Shown: positions 1 through 9,821, counted from the first letter of the stretch. The stretch: DNA of 64,000 bases from Chryseobacterium wanjuense (GCF_900111495.1 NZ_FOIU01000001.1:1612001-1676000); one strand, 5' to 3'. Program-made: numbers and translations. The notes: a model not told the origin generated them from the letters alone.

Positions 1-133
1 TCAGTTTCCTGTTGGAATCAGGTTTGTTTGAAGCACAGTTTGAAACAGAAAAAAGTAATGTTCCTCCGATTAAAATGGTGATGATGGCTTGAAGTTTCAT
101 TTATTAGGGTTTTGAGTTTGATGATGCTGTTTT

Positions 134-300
134 TTAACGCAAAGTTTTTGTTTAAATATTTATAATGTTGAGTGAGCAAAGAGCTGCGACAAGTCGCTGA
201 ATAAGCATAACTATAAAACATACACTTCAACTAATCAACTTTGTTGATTTTCTTTGCCTCCTTACAATCAATAATCCTTTTAAATAAATCTTTGCGTTAA
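134..300. repeat. MITE-like inverted-repeat element, copy 1
   Basis: The ends are perfect 11-bp inverted repeats, TTAACGCAAAG and CTTTGCGTTAA. The interior contains AATCAAC-TTT-GTTGATT and TTTGCCTCC. A similar arrangement of about the same length is found near 40.08-40.23 kb, with the same termini and a related interior. There is no coding capacity. It looks like a non-autonomous mobile or repetitive intergenic element. Confidence 0.65.
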
Positions 301-334
301 AGATTCTTCAATTAAGTTTAATTTATTTTCAAAG

Positions 335-391
335 TTTGTCATACTGGAAGCATCTCTACAAAGATTATTTAGATTCTTTCAGAATGACAAA
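335..391. repeat. Short TGTCAT...ATGACA inverted-repeat element
   Basis: This 57-nt element has complementary ends, TTTGTCAT and ATGACAAA, with the inner phrase GATTCTTTCAGAATGACAAA. The same phrase recurs at about 33841-33860, and the same type of ends bounds two 69-nt copies at 33.69 and 33.92 kb. It is probably a REP-like intergenic repeat family. Confidence 0.55.
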
Positions 392-479
392 AACACTGTT
401 TATAATATTTTATTAAAAACCTTTAGTCTTTTACTACCAAAAGCGGGTTTCATCCCGCTTCTAGTAAGTAAACTAATAT

Positions 480-2702
480 TTATTTTGACCAGTTAATTCT
501 TTTTGTCTGAACATTTTGAGAATCGGTTCCGATCATAATGTCGAAGTCGCCGCTTTCCCAATCGTAATTCAGTTGATCATCATAGAATTTCAGATTTTCC
601 GGAGTTAATGTAAAGTTTACCGTTTTACTTTCTCCTTTTTTGATGAACACTTTTTGGAAGCCTTTCAGCTCTTTTACAGGTCTTACCACTTTTCCGAACA
701 AATCTCTGATGTACAATTGTACTACTTCTTCCCCGTCATAATTTCCGGTGTTGGAAACATTGACACTGATATTTAAGGTCTGATTTCCTTTAAGATTGGT
801 TGAGCTTAAAATCATATCAGAATATTTAAATTGAGTATAACTTAAACCAAAACCAAACGGAAATTTCGGGTCATTATCCAGGTCGATGTACGCTGAAACA
901 TAGTTTCTGTCGGTGTTGTTTTTCGCGGGTCTTCCTGTATTGTAATGATTATAATAAATTGGAACCTGCCCTTCCGTTCTTGGGAAAGTCATGGGAAGTT
1001 TTCCACCTGGATTTACCGTTCCGAAAAGTACATCTGCGATAGAATTTCCGGCTTCCGTTCCCAGCCACCAAGTATACATGATCGCCGGAATATTGTCTGC
1101 TGCCCAATCAAAAACCAAAGGTCTTCCTGCATTGATCATCAATACAATCGGCTTTCCGGTTTTTGCAATTTCTTTTAATAAATCTTCCTGAACGCCCGTG
1201 AAATGCAGATTGCTTCTGCTTTTCGCTTCACCACTCATGGCGTGACCTTCACCCAAAGTCATGATCACAACGTCTGCTTTTTTCGCTGTTTCCACCGCTT
1301 CTGCAAACATCGATTTGTCCTGATCATCAACATTGGCACCTTTTGCGTAGAGTAAAGTTGAGTTTTTGTCTAACTGATTTTTAATTCCGTCAAACTGCGT
1401 TACGATTCTTTGATTATCATCTTTAAAAGCAATCGACCAAAATCCGTGATTGGCAGAAGTTTCTTTCGCGAAAGGACCGATCAGAGCAACTGTTTTCGTT
1501 GATCTTGAAAGAGGTAAAATATTCTTCTGATTTTTAAGCAAAACAATACTTTTCGAACCAAATTCTCTTCCGAATTTTCTGTGTTCCTGATTGTTTAACT
1601 GTTCTTTCTGCCTTTTCTCGCTGCTGAATCTGTAAGGATCATCGAATAATCCCATTTCAAATTTTTTAACCAAAATTCTTCTCGCTGCATCATCAATCAA
1701 CTTCGGGTCAACCTTTCCTTCCTGAACCAATTTTGGAAGTTCAGCCATGTAAGCGCGGCTTTCCATATCCATATCACTTCCTGCATTGATCGCTTTTTCC
1801 GCTGCATCTTTATTGTCTTTGGCATAACCGTGAGGAACCATTTCGCCGATGCTTCCCCAGTCGGAAACAACAAAACCTTTGTAGTTCCATTTTCCTTTTA
1901 ATAAATCTCTTAAAATGTATTTGTTAGCCGTTGCCGGAACTCCATTAATATCATTAAAAGAATTCATAAAAGTAGCAACTCCTGCTTCTGCAGCCGCTTT
2001 GAAAGGTGGCAAATAGGTTTCGTTCAATTGTCTTAAACTCATATCAACGGAATTGTAATCTCTTCCGCCAACTGCCGCTCCATACGCTGCAAAATGCTTT
2101 GCACAAGCCATAATTGCATCAAGATTTCCCAAACCTTTTCCCTGAAAGCCTCTGATTCTTGCCAAACCGATCTGTGTTCCCAGATAAGTGTCCTCGCCCG
2201 AACCTTCCATCACTCTTCCCCATCTCGGATCTCTCGCGATGTCGACCATCGGTGCAAACGTCCAGTGAATTCCGTAAGCCGATGCTTCTGTTGCTGCAAT
2301 TCTTTCGGATTTTTCGATTAATCCTAAATCCCAGCTCGCCGCCTGACCTAAGTTTACCGGAAATGTTGTTCTGTACCCGTGAATCACGTCCTGGCCGAAC
2401 AATAATGGAATTCTTAACCTTGATTTTAAAGCTAATTCCTGAAACTTTCTGGTTTCCTCTGCTCCCGCTACATTGAGCATGGAACCGACTTTGCCTTGTT
2501 TTATTTCATTTAAAACAGTTGCAGAATTGGAATTTTGAGGCCCCGTTGCATATTCAAAACCGCTGTATTGAACCAACTGCCCTACTTTTTCTTCTAACGT
2601 CATTTTCGACAACAACTCAGAAACTTTCTGGTCGATTGTCTTTTGCCCAAACGCATTCATCCCAAATGCTGTAATTGCCAATAAGAAATAAACTCTCTTC
2701 AT
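480..2702 (-). CDS. bglX: GH3 beta-glucosidase (BglX-like), periplasmic
   Basis: This is a 740-residue glycoside hydrolase family 3 enzyme expected to release glucose from the non-reducing end of beta-glucan oligosaccharides in the periplasm. The N-terminus is a Sec signal peptide ending near AFGQ (residue 20). The (beta/alpha)8 domain carries RWGR at 160-163, the AKHF motif at 201-204 and the nucleophile in VSDWGS (Asp281). A (alpha/beta)6 sandwich domain and a C-terminal fibronectin III-like domain follow, giving the usual BglX length. It is the last gene of the SusC/SusD locus, 161 nt below the GH30 gene, and that gap holds a degenerate repeat. The family is certain; the exact linkage specificity is not. 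Confidence 0.95.
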   Translation of the reverse strand: MKRVYFLLAITAFGMNAFGQKTIDQKVSELLSKMTLEEKVGQLVQYSGFEYATGPQNSNSATVLNEIKQGKVGSMLNVAGAEETRKFQELALKSRLRIPLLFGQDVIHGYRTTFPVNLGQAASWDLGLIEKSERIAATEASAYGIHWTFAPMVDIARDPRWGRVMEGSGEDTYLGTQIGLARIRGFQGKGLGNLDAIMACAKHFAAYGAAVGGRDYNSVDMSLRQLNETYLPPFKAAAEAGVATFMNSFNDINGVPATANKYILRDLLKGKWNYKGFVVSDWGSIGEMVPHGYAKDNKDAAEKAINAGSDMDMESRAYMAELPKLVQEGKVDPKLIDDAARRILVKKFEMGLFDDPYRFSSEKRQKEQLNNQEHRKFGREFGSKSIVLLKNQKNILPLSRSTKTVALIGPFAKETSANHGFWSIAFKDDNQRIVTQFDGIKNQLDKNSTLLYAKGANVDDQDKSMFAEAVETAKKADVVIMTLGEGHAMSGEAKSRSNLHFTGVQEDLLKEIAKTGKPIVLMINAGRPLVFDWAADNIPAIMYTWWLGTEAGNSIADVLFGTVNPGGKLPMTFPRTEGQVPIYYNHYNTGRPAKNNTDRNYVSAYIDLDNDPKFPFGFGLSYTQFKYSDMILSSTNLKGNQTLNISVNVSNTGNYDGEEVVQLYIRDLFGKVVRPVKELKGFQKVFIKKGESKTVNFTLTPENLKFYDDQLNYDWESGDFDIMIGTDSQNVQTKRINWSK

Positions 2703-2740
2703 TTTACTTTAATTTTCTATTTTCTGTCGTTTATCAAATT

Positions 2741-2813
2741 ATTTTTAACGCAAAGTCCGCAAAGTTTTTTTGAAATTAATACTGTCTATTTTTAAGTTCG
2801 CAAAGGCGTTTTA
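2741..2813. repeat. Degenerate AACGCAAAG-type repeat between GH30 and GH3
   Basis: TTTTTAACGCAAAG is followed by CGCAAAG, and later by CGCAAAGGCG. The terminus matches the MITE-like element at 134-300, but the copy is short and decayed. It separates the GH3 gene from the rest of the glycan locus, so GH3 may be transcribed less, or separately. Confidence 0.4.
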
Positions 2814-2863
2814 CTTAACTAAGAACACTAAGACTTTTCAAACCATACAATTGATTCTTTACT

Positions 2864-4327
2864 TTAAAAAATATATGTCGCTGTTGAGCTTCCTGAAATT
2901 GTTACAGGAGCCGTTTTTTGATTATATTTAATCGAAAACGCTTTATCGGTAGAGTTGCCGTTCTGAACGATCAAAACTGTTTTCCCAGCCGGAGTTTTAA
3001 ACGCTACCGTTGAAAGGTTATCGCTCTGCGTAGAAGCGATTCTCTGAGAATTTACAGGAACGAATTTTGAAGCATGGGCAATAATATAATACGCCACATT
3101 TTTTTCATAACCTGAACCGCCGGTAATCGTCACCGCACCCTTACATTGGGTACAACCGCCCGGTGTATGAGGTCCGAAAGATGCGTCATTTGCTACATTC
3201 CACTCCAATGCTGTCTTGCTCCAGTTTCTCATGGATCCAATAATAACATTTTTAACGTGCCAATCCAAATCTCCCCCGAAATTTCCTGTAGAACTCGTCC
3301 ATTGTTCTGTAAAATAGACGTTTTTATTCGGGAATAAATTATGAACCGTACTTAAAGCCGAAATATCTCCCGCGTACAAATGGAAAGCCGATCCGTCAAC
3401 ATAGGGATTTGCCGCTGAATCATTTAAAACCGTCAAAGGATAAGCCGGATTGTCGCAGTTGTGATCGTAAGCAATGATTTTAGTAGTAATATTAGCCGCC
3501 TGGAAAGCAGGACCTAAATGAGTTTTAATAAAAGTAGCCTGATCTGTCGCAGTCATATACATACTCGGATTATTTCCGGGATGTAAAGGTTCGTTTTGAG
3601 GAGTGATGGCATCGATTTTAATTCCCTGCGCCTGCATTGCCTGAATATATTTTACAAAATATTGAGCATAGACTCCATAAAATTCAGGTTTTAAGCTTCC
3701 TCCGATGCTGCTTCCGTTGTCTTTCATCCAAACCGGTGGTGACCAGGGTGTTGCCAAGATTTTAATATTAGGATTAATAATTAAAATATCTTTTAACATC
3801 TGGATAACGGCCTGATCTTTAGTTAAGCTAAATTGAGCAAGCGTAGGATCCGTCTGTCCGGCCGGCATATCGTCATAAGAAAATACTTCGCTGTTCAAAT
3901 CTGAAGCTCCGATGCTGATTCTTAAATAATTAACTCCAATTCCTGAACTTCCGAATAAGTCATTCAGTAATTCCTGTTTCTTGGCTGCATTCAGCTGGTT
4001 GATCACCTGAACACTTCCTCCGGTAAGCGTATATCCGAAACCATCAATATTCTGGAAAACCTGTGAAGCATCTACCTCGATCGTCGTTCCTGTACTCGAT
4101 GTTCCTGAAAAATAGACTGTACTCTGCTGTTGTAGTTTCACTGACTGATCTCCTTTCGTTAACCATACCTGTACCGGATCTCCGGAAGTATTTCCGCCTC
4201 CGTTGTTCCCCGAATCGCCATTGGCTAAATCCGAAGATGTACTGCTACAGTTAAAAAAAGAAAGAAGTGCTACACCGCAAAGTGCAGCACCTCTAAGTAC
4301 GAAACTATATGAATATTGTGATATCAT
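2864..4327 (-). CDS. GH30 family glycosidase lipoprotein (glucosylceramidase-like)
   Basis: This 487-residue GH30 enzyme has a hydrophobic N-terminus ending in SFFNC (Cys27), followed by a Ser/Asp/Gly-rich linker, consistent with a surface lipoprotein. The TIM barrel shows DGFGYTLTG at about 95-103, TPWSPP at 193-198, the acid/base in TPQNEP (Glu246) and the nucleophile in FTEQW (Glu341), with a C-terminal beta-sandwich after about residue 425. In Bacteroidota, GH30 enzymes next to SusC/SusD and GH3 commonly cleave beta-1,6-glucan (GH30_3) or beta-1,6 branches of laminarin. The subfamily cannot be settled by eye. It lies 19 nt below the lipoprotein gene and is probably co-transcribed with it. 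Confidence 0.9.
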   Translation of the reverse strand: MISQYSYSFVLRGAALCGVALLSFFNCSSTSSDLANGDSGNNGGGNTSGDPVQVWLTKGDQSVKLQQQSTVYFSGTSSTGTTIEVDASQVFQNIDGFGYTLTGGSVQVINQLNAAKKQELLNDLFGSSGIGVNYLRISIGASDLNSEVFSYDDMPAGQTDPTLAQFSLTKDQAVIQMLKDILIINPNIKILATPWSPPVWMKDNGSSIGGSLKPEFYGVYAQYFVKYIQAMQAQGIKIDAITPQNEPLHPGNNPSMYMTATDQATFIKTHLGPAFQAANITTKIIAYDHNCDNPAYPLTVLNDSAANPYVDGSAFHLYAGDISALSTVHNLFPNKNVYFTEQWTSSTGNFGGDLDWHVKNVIIGSMRNWSKTALEWNVANDASFGPHTPGGCTQCKGAVTITGGSGYEKNVAYYIIAHASKFVPVNSQRIASTQSDNLSTVAFKTPAGKTVLIVQNGNSTDKAFSIKYNQKTAPVTISGSSTATYIF

Positions 4328-4346
4328 ATTAAATTTTATAAGAAAA

Positions 4347-5201
4347 TTATTGTGTTCTTCTCAGCTCAACTTTATCAATACTTAAGCTGTTAACTGTCTT
4401 TCCTCCGCATTTTATTACTAGATAAACAGTTCCTGTGGTAGTTGCCGTGTAGATACCTCCATTTTTATCTCCGTTACATCCAATTGTAGAAACTCTTCCT
4501 TTAAAAGCAGATTTTCCACATCCGTCCCACGTGTTGATGTTTCTGTAAACAGCTCCACTTACGTCCTGTCCTGAAACCGGAATACTGTTTAGCATGTAAA
4601 CTTCAAACCATGTATCTTCCAAAGCTGTATCTGACGATGCTACCATATCGATAGCATATTTTTGTCCCGCAACAACGTTTACTGCCTGATAAATAGCCTG
4701 TTGATTGCTGCCAGATGCAACAATCGTAGCTTTGCCATTAGCAAAAACCCATTGTGCACCAGAAGGACTGATGGTATGGATAGTCCACTTAGCAATATCA
4801 TCCGCAGAATCAAATCTTCCTCCCTGAATAATATTTCCCGCCACAGGATCATCTGTAGGAACAGTAATTGTTTCCGTTCCTGTACCCGCTACAACACCAC
4901 CTTTACCGATAGCTTGATGTTCAATGATATAAGTTCCTTTGTCCGGAAGGAAAATATCCTGGATGTTTTTTCCGATATTAAAGCCTTCGTCATCGATATT
5001 CCATTTTGTGGTAATATAATTGTTGGCATTTGTCGTTAATCTATATCTGTTTTCTGCTGTTTTAGCTACTTTAAAAGAACCGTCTACAGCGTCTTGAGAA
5101 AGACCGTTTCCATCTCCGTCAACGGTATCAGGAGTACAGCTTGCCAAAAAGAAAACTGAAGCACCTAGTAGAAGCGTTTTATTAATATATTTAGTTATCA
5201 T
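4347..5201 (-). CDS. Surface glycan-binding lipoprotein candidate (SusE/F position)
   Basis: This 284-residue lipoprotein has lipobox FLASC (Cys22) followed by an acidic stretch, as in surface-exported Bacteroidota lipoproteins. Residues about 35-115 look like an Ig/PKD-like domain. Residues about 125-284 resemble a carbohydrate-binding beta-sandwich (CBM4/9-like: GGRFDSADDIAKW, then a C-terminal SLSIDKVELRR). There are no catalytic motifs. It sits directly after susD (10 nt) and before the GH30 gene, the usual place of a surface glycan-binding protein. The role is inferred from position and architecture. Confidence 0.7.
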   Translation of the reverse strand: MITKYINKTLLLGASVFFLASCTPDTVDGDGNGLSQDAVDGSFKVAKTAENRYRLTTNANNYITTKWNIDDEGFNIGKNIQDIFLPDKGTYIIEHQAIGKGGVVAGTGTETITVPTDDPVAGNIIQGGRFDSADDIAKWTIHTISPSGAQWVFANGKATIVASGSNQQAIYQAVNVVAGQKYAIDMVASSDTALEDTWFEVYMLNSIPVSGQDVSGAVYRNINTWDGCGKSAFKGRVSTIGCNGDKNGGIYTATTTGTVYLVIKCGGKTVNSLSIDKVELRRTQ

Positions 5202-5211
5202 TTTTATTTAA

Positions 5212-6732
5212 TTAATAGTTAGGATTTTGTTTAAGAATTGTTCCTGTAAGCTCTGTGTAAGGAATTGGTAAAATCTCGTTCTTCCCTGCAATGAAGCCTC
5301 TTGATCCTAATTTTGCAGGAGCTTCTCCCCATCTTACAAGGTCAAACCATCTGTGTCCTTCTCCTGCCAGTTCTCTTCTTCTTTCATCTTTGATGGCCTG
5401 CATAGAAACCGGTATAGACGCTAATCCCACTCTGGTTCTTACTGCATCCAGCAACGCCTGAGCTCTTGATCCTGTACCGTTCAATGCTTCTGCTTCCATT
5501 AAATAGGTGTCTGCCAGTCTTATGTAGATATAATTTTGACGGTAATTTAATTCTGAGGCTCCCGGTAACGTTGTTACTTCATCTTTTGTTGGCATGTATT
5601 TATTCAGGAAATATCCTGAATCCATATAAGCAGGTGAATAGTCTGCTTTATTTTGCTGTTTAAGGACTTTTACATTTAAAATTGTAGCATCCATCCTTGG
5701 ATCTCCCTGCATAAAATTATAAAGATCTGTTGTCACAGGATTAAATGCCCAACCTGCAACAACATCCGGTGCATCATCTGTTTTTTTGCTATATCCTCTT
5801 GGAGCAACCATGATATTAATAGAATTTCCTTCATCATTACCCTGTCCCCAGAAACTCCAGTCAGAATTTCCTTTATTGGTATGCATTACTTCAATAATTG
5901 ATTCTGTAGTGAATTTGTTATCAGTAACCCAAAGACTTGCAAAATCACTTACAAGCTTATATCCGTATTGGCTGGTTCCTCCAGGAGTTCCGTTTACATC
6001 AGCAAATTGTGCCGCAGCTTCAGCTTTTTTATTTTCATATAAATAAACTTTACCAAGCAATGCTTTAGCAGCCCCCTGAGTTAATCTCCCTTTTTGGTCT
6101 CCTGAAACTGTCATTGGAAGTTTCGGAATTGCATCCAATAAGTCGGCTTCTATCTGAGTATATACTTCAGTTTTTGTAGCCTGTGGAATGTTGTAGTAAT
6201 CATCTGTTGCTTTGATTTCTTTGAGAATTAAAGGAATATTTCCAAACATTCTCAATAACTCAAAATAATATAAAGCTCTTAAAGTTTTAGCTTCTCCCGT
6301 GAACCTGTTTTTTATAGCATCACTCATACTTGCCTGAGGGATTTTTTCTATCAAAATATTAGCTCTGGAAATTCCTTGGTAATAATCTCTCCAATAGCTC
6401 GCAGGCATTGTGTTGGGGTTTAGCTGATAATTTGACAACCCCTGAATTCCGGCACCATCTGTTGCGCTTCCTCCTCCTGCATAGAAATCATCCGATCCTG
6501 CATTGAAAAAAGTAACCATATTTTCAAAACCTCCTGCATATTTTCTCAACGGGTCGTAAGTTCCAACAAGGGCAAAGAAACATTCCTGCTCATTTCTGAA
6601 GAAATTGTTTGTATCGAATGCTCCAAGATTTTTTACGTCTTCAAGATTATCAGTATTACAGGCAATACTAATTAATCCTGTACCTAATAATAATGATGCG
6701 GCTATACTTATTTTAATTATTTTATTTTTCAT
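5212..6732 (-). CDS. SusD/RagB family outer-membrane lipoprotein
   Basis: This 506-residue SusD homologue is the surface lid that delivers glycans to its SusC channel. A signal peptide ends in the lipobox ISIAC (Cys25). TPR-like helices include the family hallmark YYFELLRMFGNIPLI (about 155-169) and AKALLGKVYLY. The C-terminal part has the conserved DERRRELAGEGHRWFDLVRWG and ends in ILPIPYTEL...NPNY. It is 11 nt below susC and 10 nt above the next gene, so it is one operon. Confidence 0.95.
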   Translation of the reverse strand: MKNKIIKISIAASLLLGTGLISIACNTDNLEDVKNLGAFDTNNFFRNEQECFFALVGTYDPLRKYAGGFENMVTFFNAGSDDFYAGGGSATDGAGIQGLSNYQLNPNTMPASYWRDYYQGISRANILIEKIPQASMSDAIKNRFTGEAKTLRALYYFELLRMFGNIPLILKEIKATDDYYNIPQATKTEVYTQIEADLLDAIPKLPMTVSGDQKGRLTQGAAKALLGKVYLYENKKAEAAAQFADVNGTPGGTSQYGYKLVSDFASLWVTDNKFTTESIIEVMHTNKGNSDWSFWGQGNDEGNSINIMVAPRGYSKKTDDAPDVVAGWAFNPVTTDLYNFMQGDPRMDATILNVKVLKQQNKADYSPAYMDSGYFLNKYMPTKDEVTTLPGASELNYRQNYIYIRLADTYLMEAEALNGTGSRAQALLDAVRTRVGLASIPVSMQAIKDERRRELAGEGHRWFDLVRWGEAPAKLGSRGFIAGKNEILPIPYTELTGTILKQNPNY

Positions 6733-6743
6733 TTTTAATCTTA

Positions 6744-9644
6744 TTAGAATGTAACGTTAGCTCCAAAAAGGAAAGTTTTAGCTTGTGGATAATAGGCTCT
6801 GTCGATACCGAAGCTGTCTCCTGCAGCAATTTCAGGATCGTAACCTGTATATTTTGTAAATGTGAAAAGATTTTCACCTGTTACATAAAAACGTACTTTA
6901 CTTACTCCAAAATTTTGTGTCATTGTTTGTGGAAGTGTGTAGCCTAACTGAACTAATTTAACTCTCACATAATCCCCTTTTTGTAAATAATAATCTGACA
7001 TCCATGTGTAATTGTGGTTGGTATCATTAGTAGTTACTCTTGGAGTTGTATTGGAAGTACCTTCGCCTGTCCAACGATCAAGAATAGCTGTCTGATAGTT
7101 GGCATTCAGAATATCAAGACGTCTAAGACCTTGGAAAATTTTGTTTCCTGCCTGCCCTTGAGCAAAAACCATCAAATCCCAGTTTTTGTAATTTAAATTC
7201 ACTGTCAATCCAAAAGTATATTTTGGTACAGAGTTTCCAAGATTCACCTTATCTGCATCACTGATTTTTCCGTCTCCGTTTGTATCCTGCCAAATAAAAT
7301 CTCCCGGTTTTGCATCTGGAAGGATCATTTGTCCGTTTGCATTTCTATATGCATTTACCTGCTCTTGATTTTGGAAAATACCTAACGTTTTATATCCATA
7401 GAAAGATCCGTAAGATTCTCCCACCTGAATTCTTGAAACCGGTCCCATAGACTGGAAGCCTGGTCCGTCCAAATAATCACGTCCACGCTCAAGACTTGTA
7501 ACGGTATTTTTAAGATAAGCAAAATTTCCATTTACAGAAACTCCAAAATCCGTCCAGCTTTTCTTGTAACCTAATTCTACTTCTACCCCTTCATTTTCCA
7601 TATCTCCTATATTTGCCGTTGGAGCTACCGTTACCCCGACATATCCTGGAATCTGTATTTGTCTTAAGATATCTGAAGTTTTCTTTTTGTAATAATCAAC
7701 AGTTAAGTTAAAATTATTCAGGAATCTGATGTCTGCTGCAACGTTTAGCTGGGAAGTTGATTCCCATTTCAAATCCGGATTCGCTAATGTGTTAGGAATA
7801 TATCCAGGCATAATCACGTTACTTCCGTTTGTATAATTGGCACCCGGTACATAGAAACTTGCAAATAGGAAATCTCCGATACCATCATTTCCTAATACTC
7901 CGTATCCTCCGCGAAGTTTTAAAGTATTAATGATTTTATTTTCCGGCCAGAAATTTTCCTTATCCACATTCCATCCCACAGAAAATGCTGGGAAAGTACC
8001 CCAATGGTTTGCATTAGGAAACTTTGATGATCCGTCACGTCTGATTGTTCCTGTAAATAAATATTTGTTGGCATAGTCGTAAACAACTCTTCCGAAATAA
8101 GATGCTTTATGAGTATTTACATAATCCCAGGCATTTAAATTCTTTTGATCCTGTGGAATAAAATAGTTGAAAGAAGCGTCCTGATAGTTGCTGATTGGCA
8201 GATTGGTATGTGTTACCGTTTGTCCGAAGCCGATGTTATATTCATAATAACCCGTACCAGCTAAGATGTTTAAACTATGTTCTCCAAATTTCTTCTGCCA
8301 GTTGATTGTATTTTCTAAACTCCACTCCAGTTTTTGTTGTGTCGTTCTGCTTAAGCTGTTAAAATTTAAGTTACTGTAGTTTGGATTCAGATAAAAAAGT
8401 GGTGTAAAACTCTGATTTCCCCAATATGATTTTTTACCGTTGATTGAAGATTTAAATGTAAAATCTTTTAAAAATTTTACTTCTGCAAAAATATTAGCGA
8501 TAAAATCATCAGACCATCCAGAATTTCCTAGTTGTGTATATCTAAAAGCCATTGGGTTTGACATTTCCTGACCAACCAATGTAGAAATACCATATGGATT
8601 TCCATAAGGATCTCTTACGATATTAGGATTTGAGTATGTGCTAGAATTAGCTAAGGCCGGATCTGTAACCACTATAGGCGTTGTAGGATCAAGATTCACC
8701 GCAGAACTTAACGGTCCTCCGAATTCCCCATTGGAGTTGATTCCCTGAGATTTTGTATGAGTATAAGCAAAAGTCTGGCCTACTGTTAACCAATCCGTTA
8801 GTTTGTGTGTTGAGTTTAAACGTCCTGTTAATCTTTTGTAATAAGAAATATCACTCATTACAATCCCCGTCTGGTCAAAATATCCAAAAGATCCGTAGAA
8901 AGTAGATTTTTCATTTCCTCCACTGATACTGATTTCATGATTGGATCTTTCTCCCGTTCCGAAGATTACATCCTGCCAATCAGTTCCCTTTCCTAAAGAT
9001 TGCGGGTTTTGGAAAACAGGATTTTGCCCCCCGTTTACATAAGCCTCGTTTAGGATTGTTGCATATTGAGTTGCGTCCAAAAGGTCTAATTTTCTTGAAG
9101 CTCTTGCCGTACCGTAAGATCCATTGTAAGACAAATTAAGTCTTCCCTTTTTTCCTTTTTTAGTGGTTACCAAGATTACCCCTCTTGCTGCGGAAACACC
9201 GTAGATTGCAGAAGAAGCACCATCTTTCAATACTTCTATACTTTCTATATCCGACTGGTTTAGCCATCCGATACCATCCACTACAATTCCGTCCACTACC
9301 CATAAAGGGTCGTTATTGGAATAATAACTGGTGATACCTCTTACCCGAATTGTAGCCGAAGAACCAGGCTGTCCGGAATTGGTGATCACATTTACTCCTG
9401 CTGCTCTACCTTGCAATACCTGTTCCGGTTTACCCGCCGGAATGTTTTCTATATCGCTGGCTTTAATACTTGAGATCGCTCCCGTTACATTACTCTTCTT
9501 TTGAGTACCATAACCGATCATTACTACTTCCTCGATTTTCGTCTCTTTGGAAACAGTATCCTTCGTTGTGTTTTGGGCATTGAAATTCGCAGTAAAATAA
9601 AGCACTGCAACCATTCCCAAACTTCTAGATATTTTTACATTCAT
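6744..9644 (-). CDS. SusC/RagA family TonB-linked outer-membrane transporter
   Basis: This 966-residue TonB-dependent glycan importer has a signal peptide (to about 23), then a TonB-box region (EEVVMIGYGTQKK), then a plug domain with LQGRAAGVNV, IRVRGI and the SusC signature NDPLWVVDGI. About 22 beta-strands follow and the chain ends in the aromatic FLFGANVTF. The carboxypeptidase-like regulatory domain that most SusC proteins carry before the plug is absent, so the protein is on the short side. It is the first gene of the operon. The 177-bp intergenic region shared with the divergent MFS gene contains a small palindrome, TCTCAA-A-TTGAGA, at 9664-9676, in the susC leader. Confidence 0.96.
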   Translation of the reverse strand: MNVKISRSLGMVAVLYFTANFNAQNTTKDTVSKETKIEEVVMIGYGTQKKSNVTGAISSIKASDIENIPAGKPEQVLQGRAAGVNVITNSGQPGSSATIRVRGITSYYSNNDPLWVVDGIVVDGIGWLNQSDIESIEVLKDGASSAIYGVSAARGVILVTTKKGKKGRLNLSYNGSYGTARASRKLDLLDATQYATILNEAYVNGGQNPVFQNPQSLGKGTDWQDVIFGTGERSNHEISISGGNEKSTFYGSFGYFDQTGIVMSDISYYKRLTGRLNSTHKLTDWLTVGQTFAYTHTKSQGINSNGEFGGPLSSAVNLDPTTPIVVTDPALANSSTYSNPNIVRDPYGNPYGISTLVGQEMSNPMAFRYTQLGNSGWSDDFIANIFAEVKFLKDFTFKSSINGKKSYWGNQSFTPLFYLNPNYSNLNFNSLSRTTQQKLEWSLENTINWQKKFGEHSLNILAGTGYYEYNIGFGQTVTHTNLPISNYQDASFNYFIPQDQKNLNAWDYVNTHKASYFGRVVYDYANKYLFTGTIRRDGSSKFPNANHWGTFPAFSVGWNVDKENFWPENKIINTLKLRGGYGVLGNDGIGDFLFASFYVPGANYTNGSNVIMPGYIPNTLANPDLKWESTSQLNVAADIRFLNNFNLTVDYYKKKTSDILRQIQIPGYVGVTVAPTANIGDMENEGVEVELGYKKSWTDFGVSVNGNFAYLKNTVTSLERGRDYLDGPGFQSMGPVSRIQVGESYGSFYGYKTLGIFQNQEQVNAYRNANGQMILPDAKPGDFIWQDTNGDGKISDADKVNLGNSVPKYTFGLTVNLNYKNWDLMVFAQGQAGNKIFQGLRRLDILNANYQTAILDRWTGEGTSNTTPRVTTNDTNHNYTWMSDYYLQKGDYVRVKLVQLGYTLPQTMTQNFGVSKVRFYVTGENLFTFTKYTGYDPEIAAGDSFGIDRAYYPQAKTFLFGANVTF

Positions 9645-9740
9645 ATACAGTTAGTTTTTTAATTCTCAAATTGAGACAATAAAAATATATTTTTTTTTAA
9701 ATAATTAACATTTTATTAATAAATATTTTAATATTTCGTT

Positions 9741-9748
9741 TATTTTTG
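9741..9748 (+). promoter_or_regulatory. Possible -7 element (TATTTTTG) before the MFS gene
   Basis: TATTTTTG matches the Bacteroidota -7 consensus TAnnTTTG and lies about 74 nt upstream of the MFS start. No clear TTG is found at the expected -33 distance, so the match is weak. Confidence 0.3.
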
Positions 9749-9821
9749 GGACTTCAAAGGCATAAATTTTATCTCTTAAACCGTAAATTTTTCTTAAAAT
9801 TCATTAAAAACAATCCCCAAA

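Larger units (their letters stand above)
1..479. other. Intergenic region with two short inverted-repeat elements
   Basis: No convincing gene is seen here; the short open frames have no recognisable product. The stretch holds a 167-bp element bounded by TTAACGCAAAG and CTTTGCGTTAA, and a 57-bp element bounded by TTTGTCAT and ATGACAAA. Close to the end of the GH3 gene, at about 440-463, AAAGCGGGTTTCATCCCGCTT is an imperfect hairpin that could terminate transcription from either side. Confidence 0.6.

Noticed and set aside
18..230. A 70-codon minus-strand frame at the window start
   Set aside because: It runs through the inverted-repeat element and encodes a low-complexity peptide.
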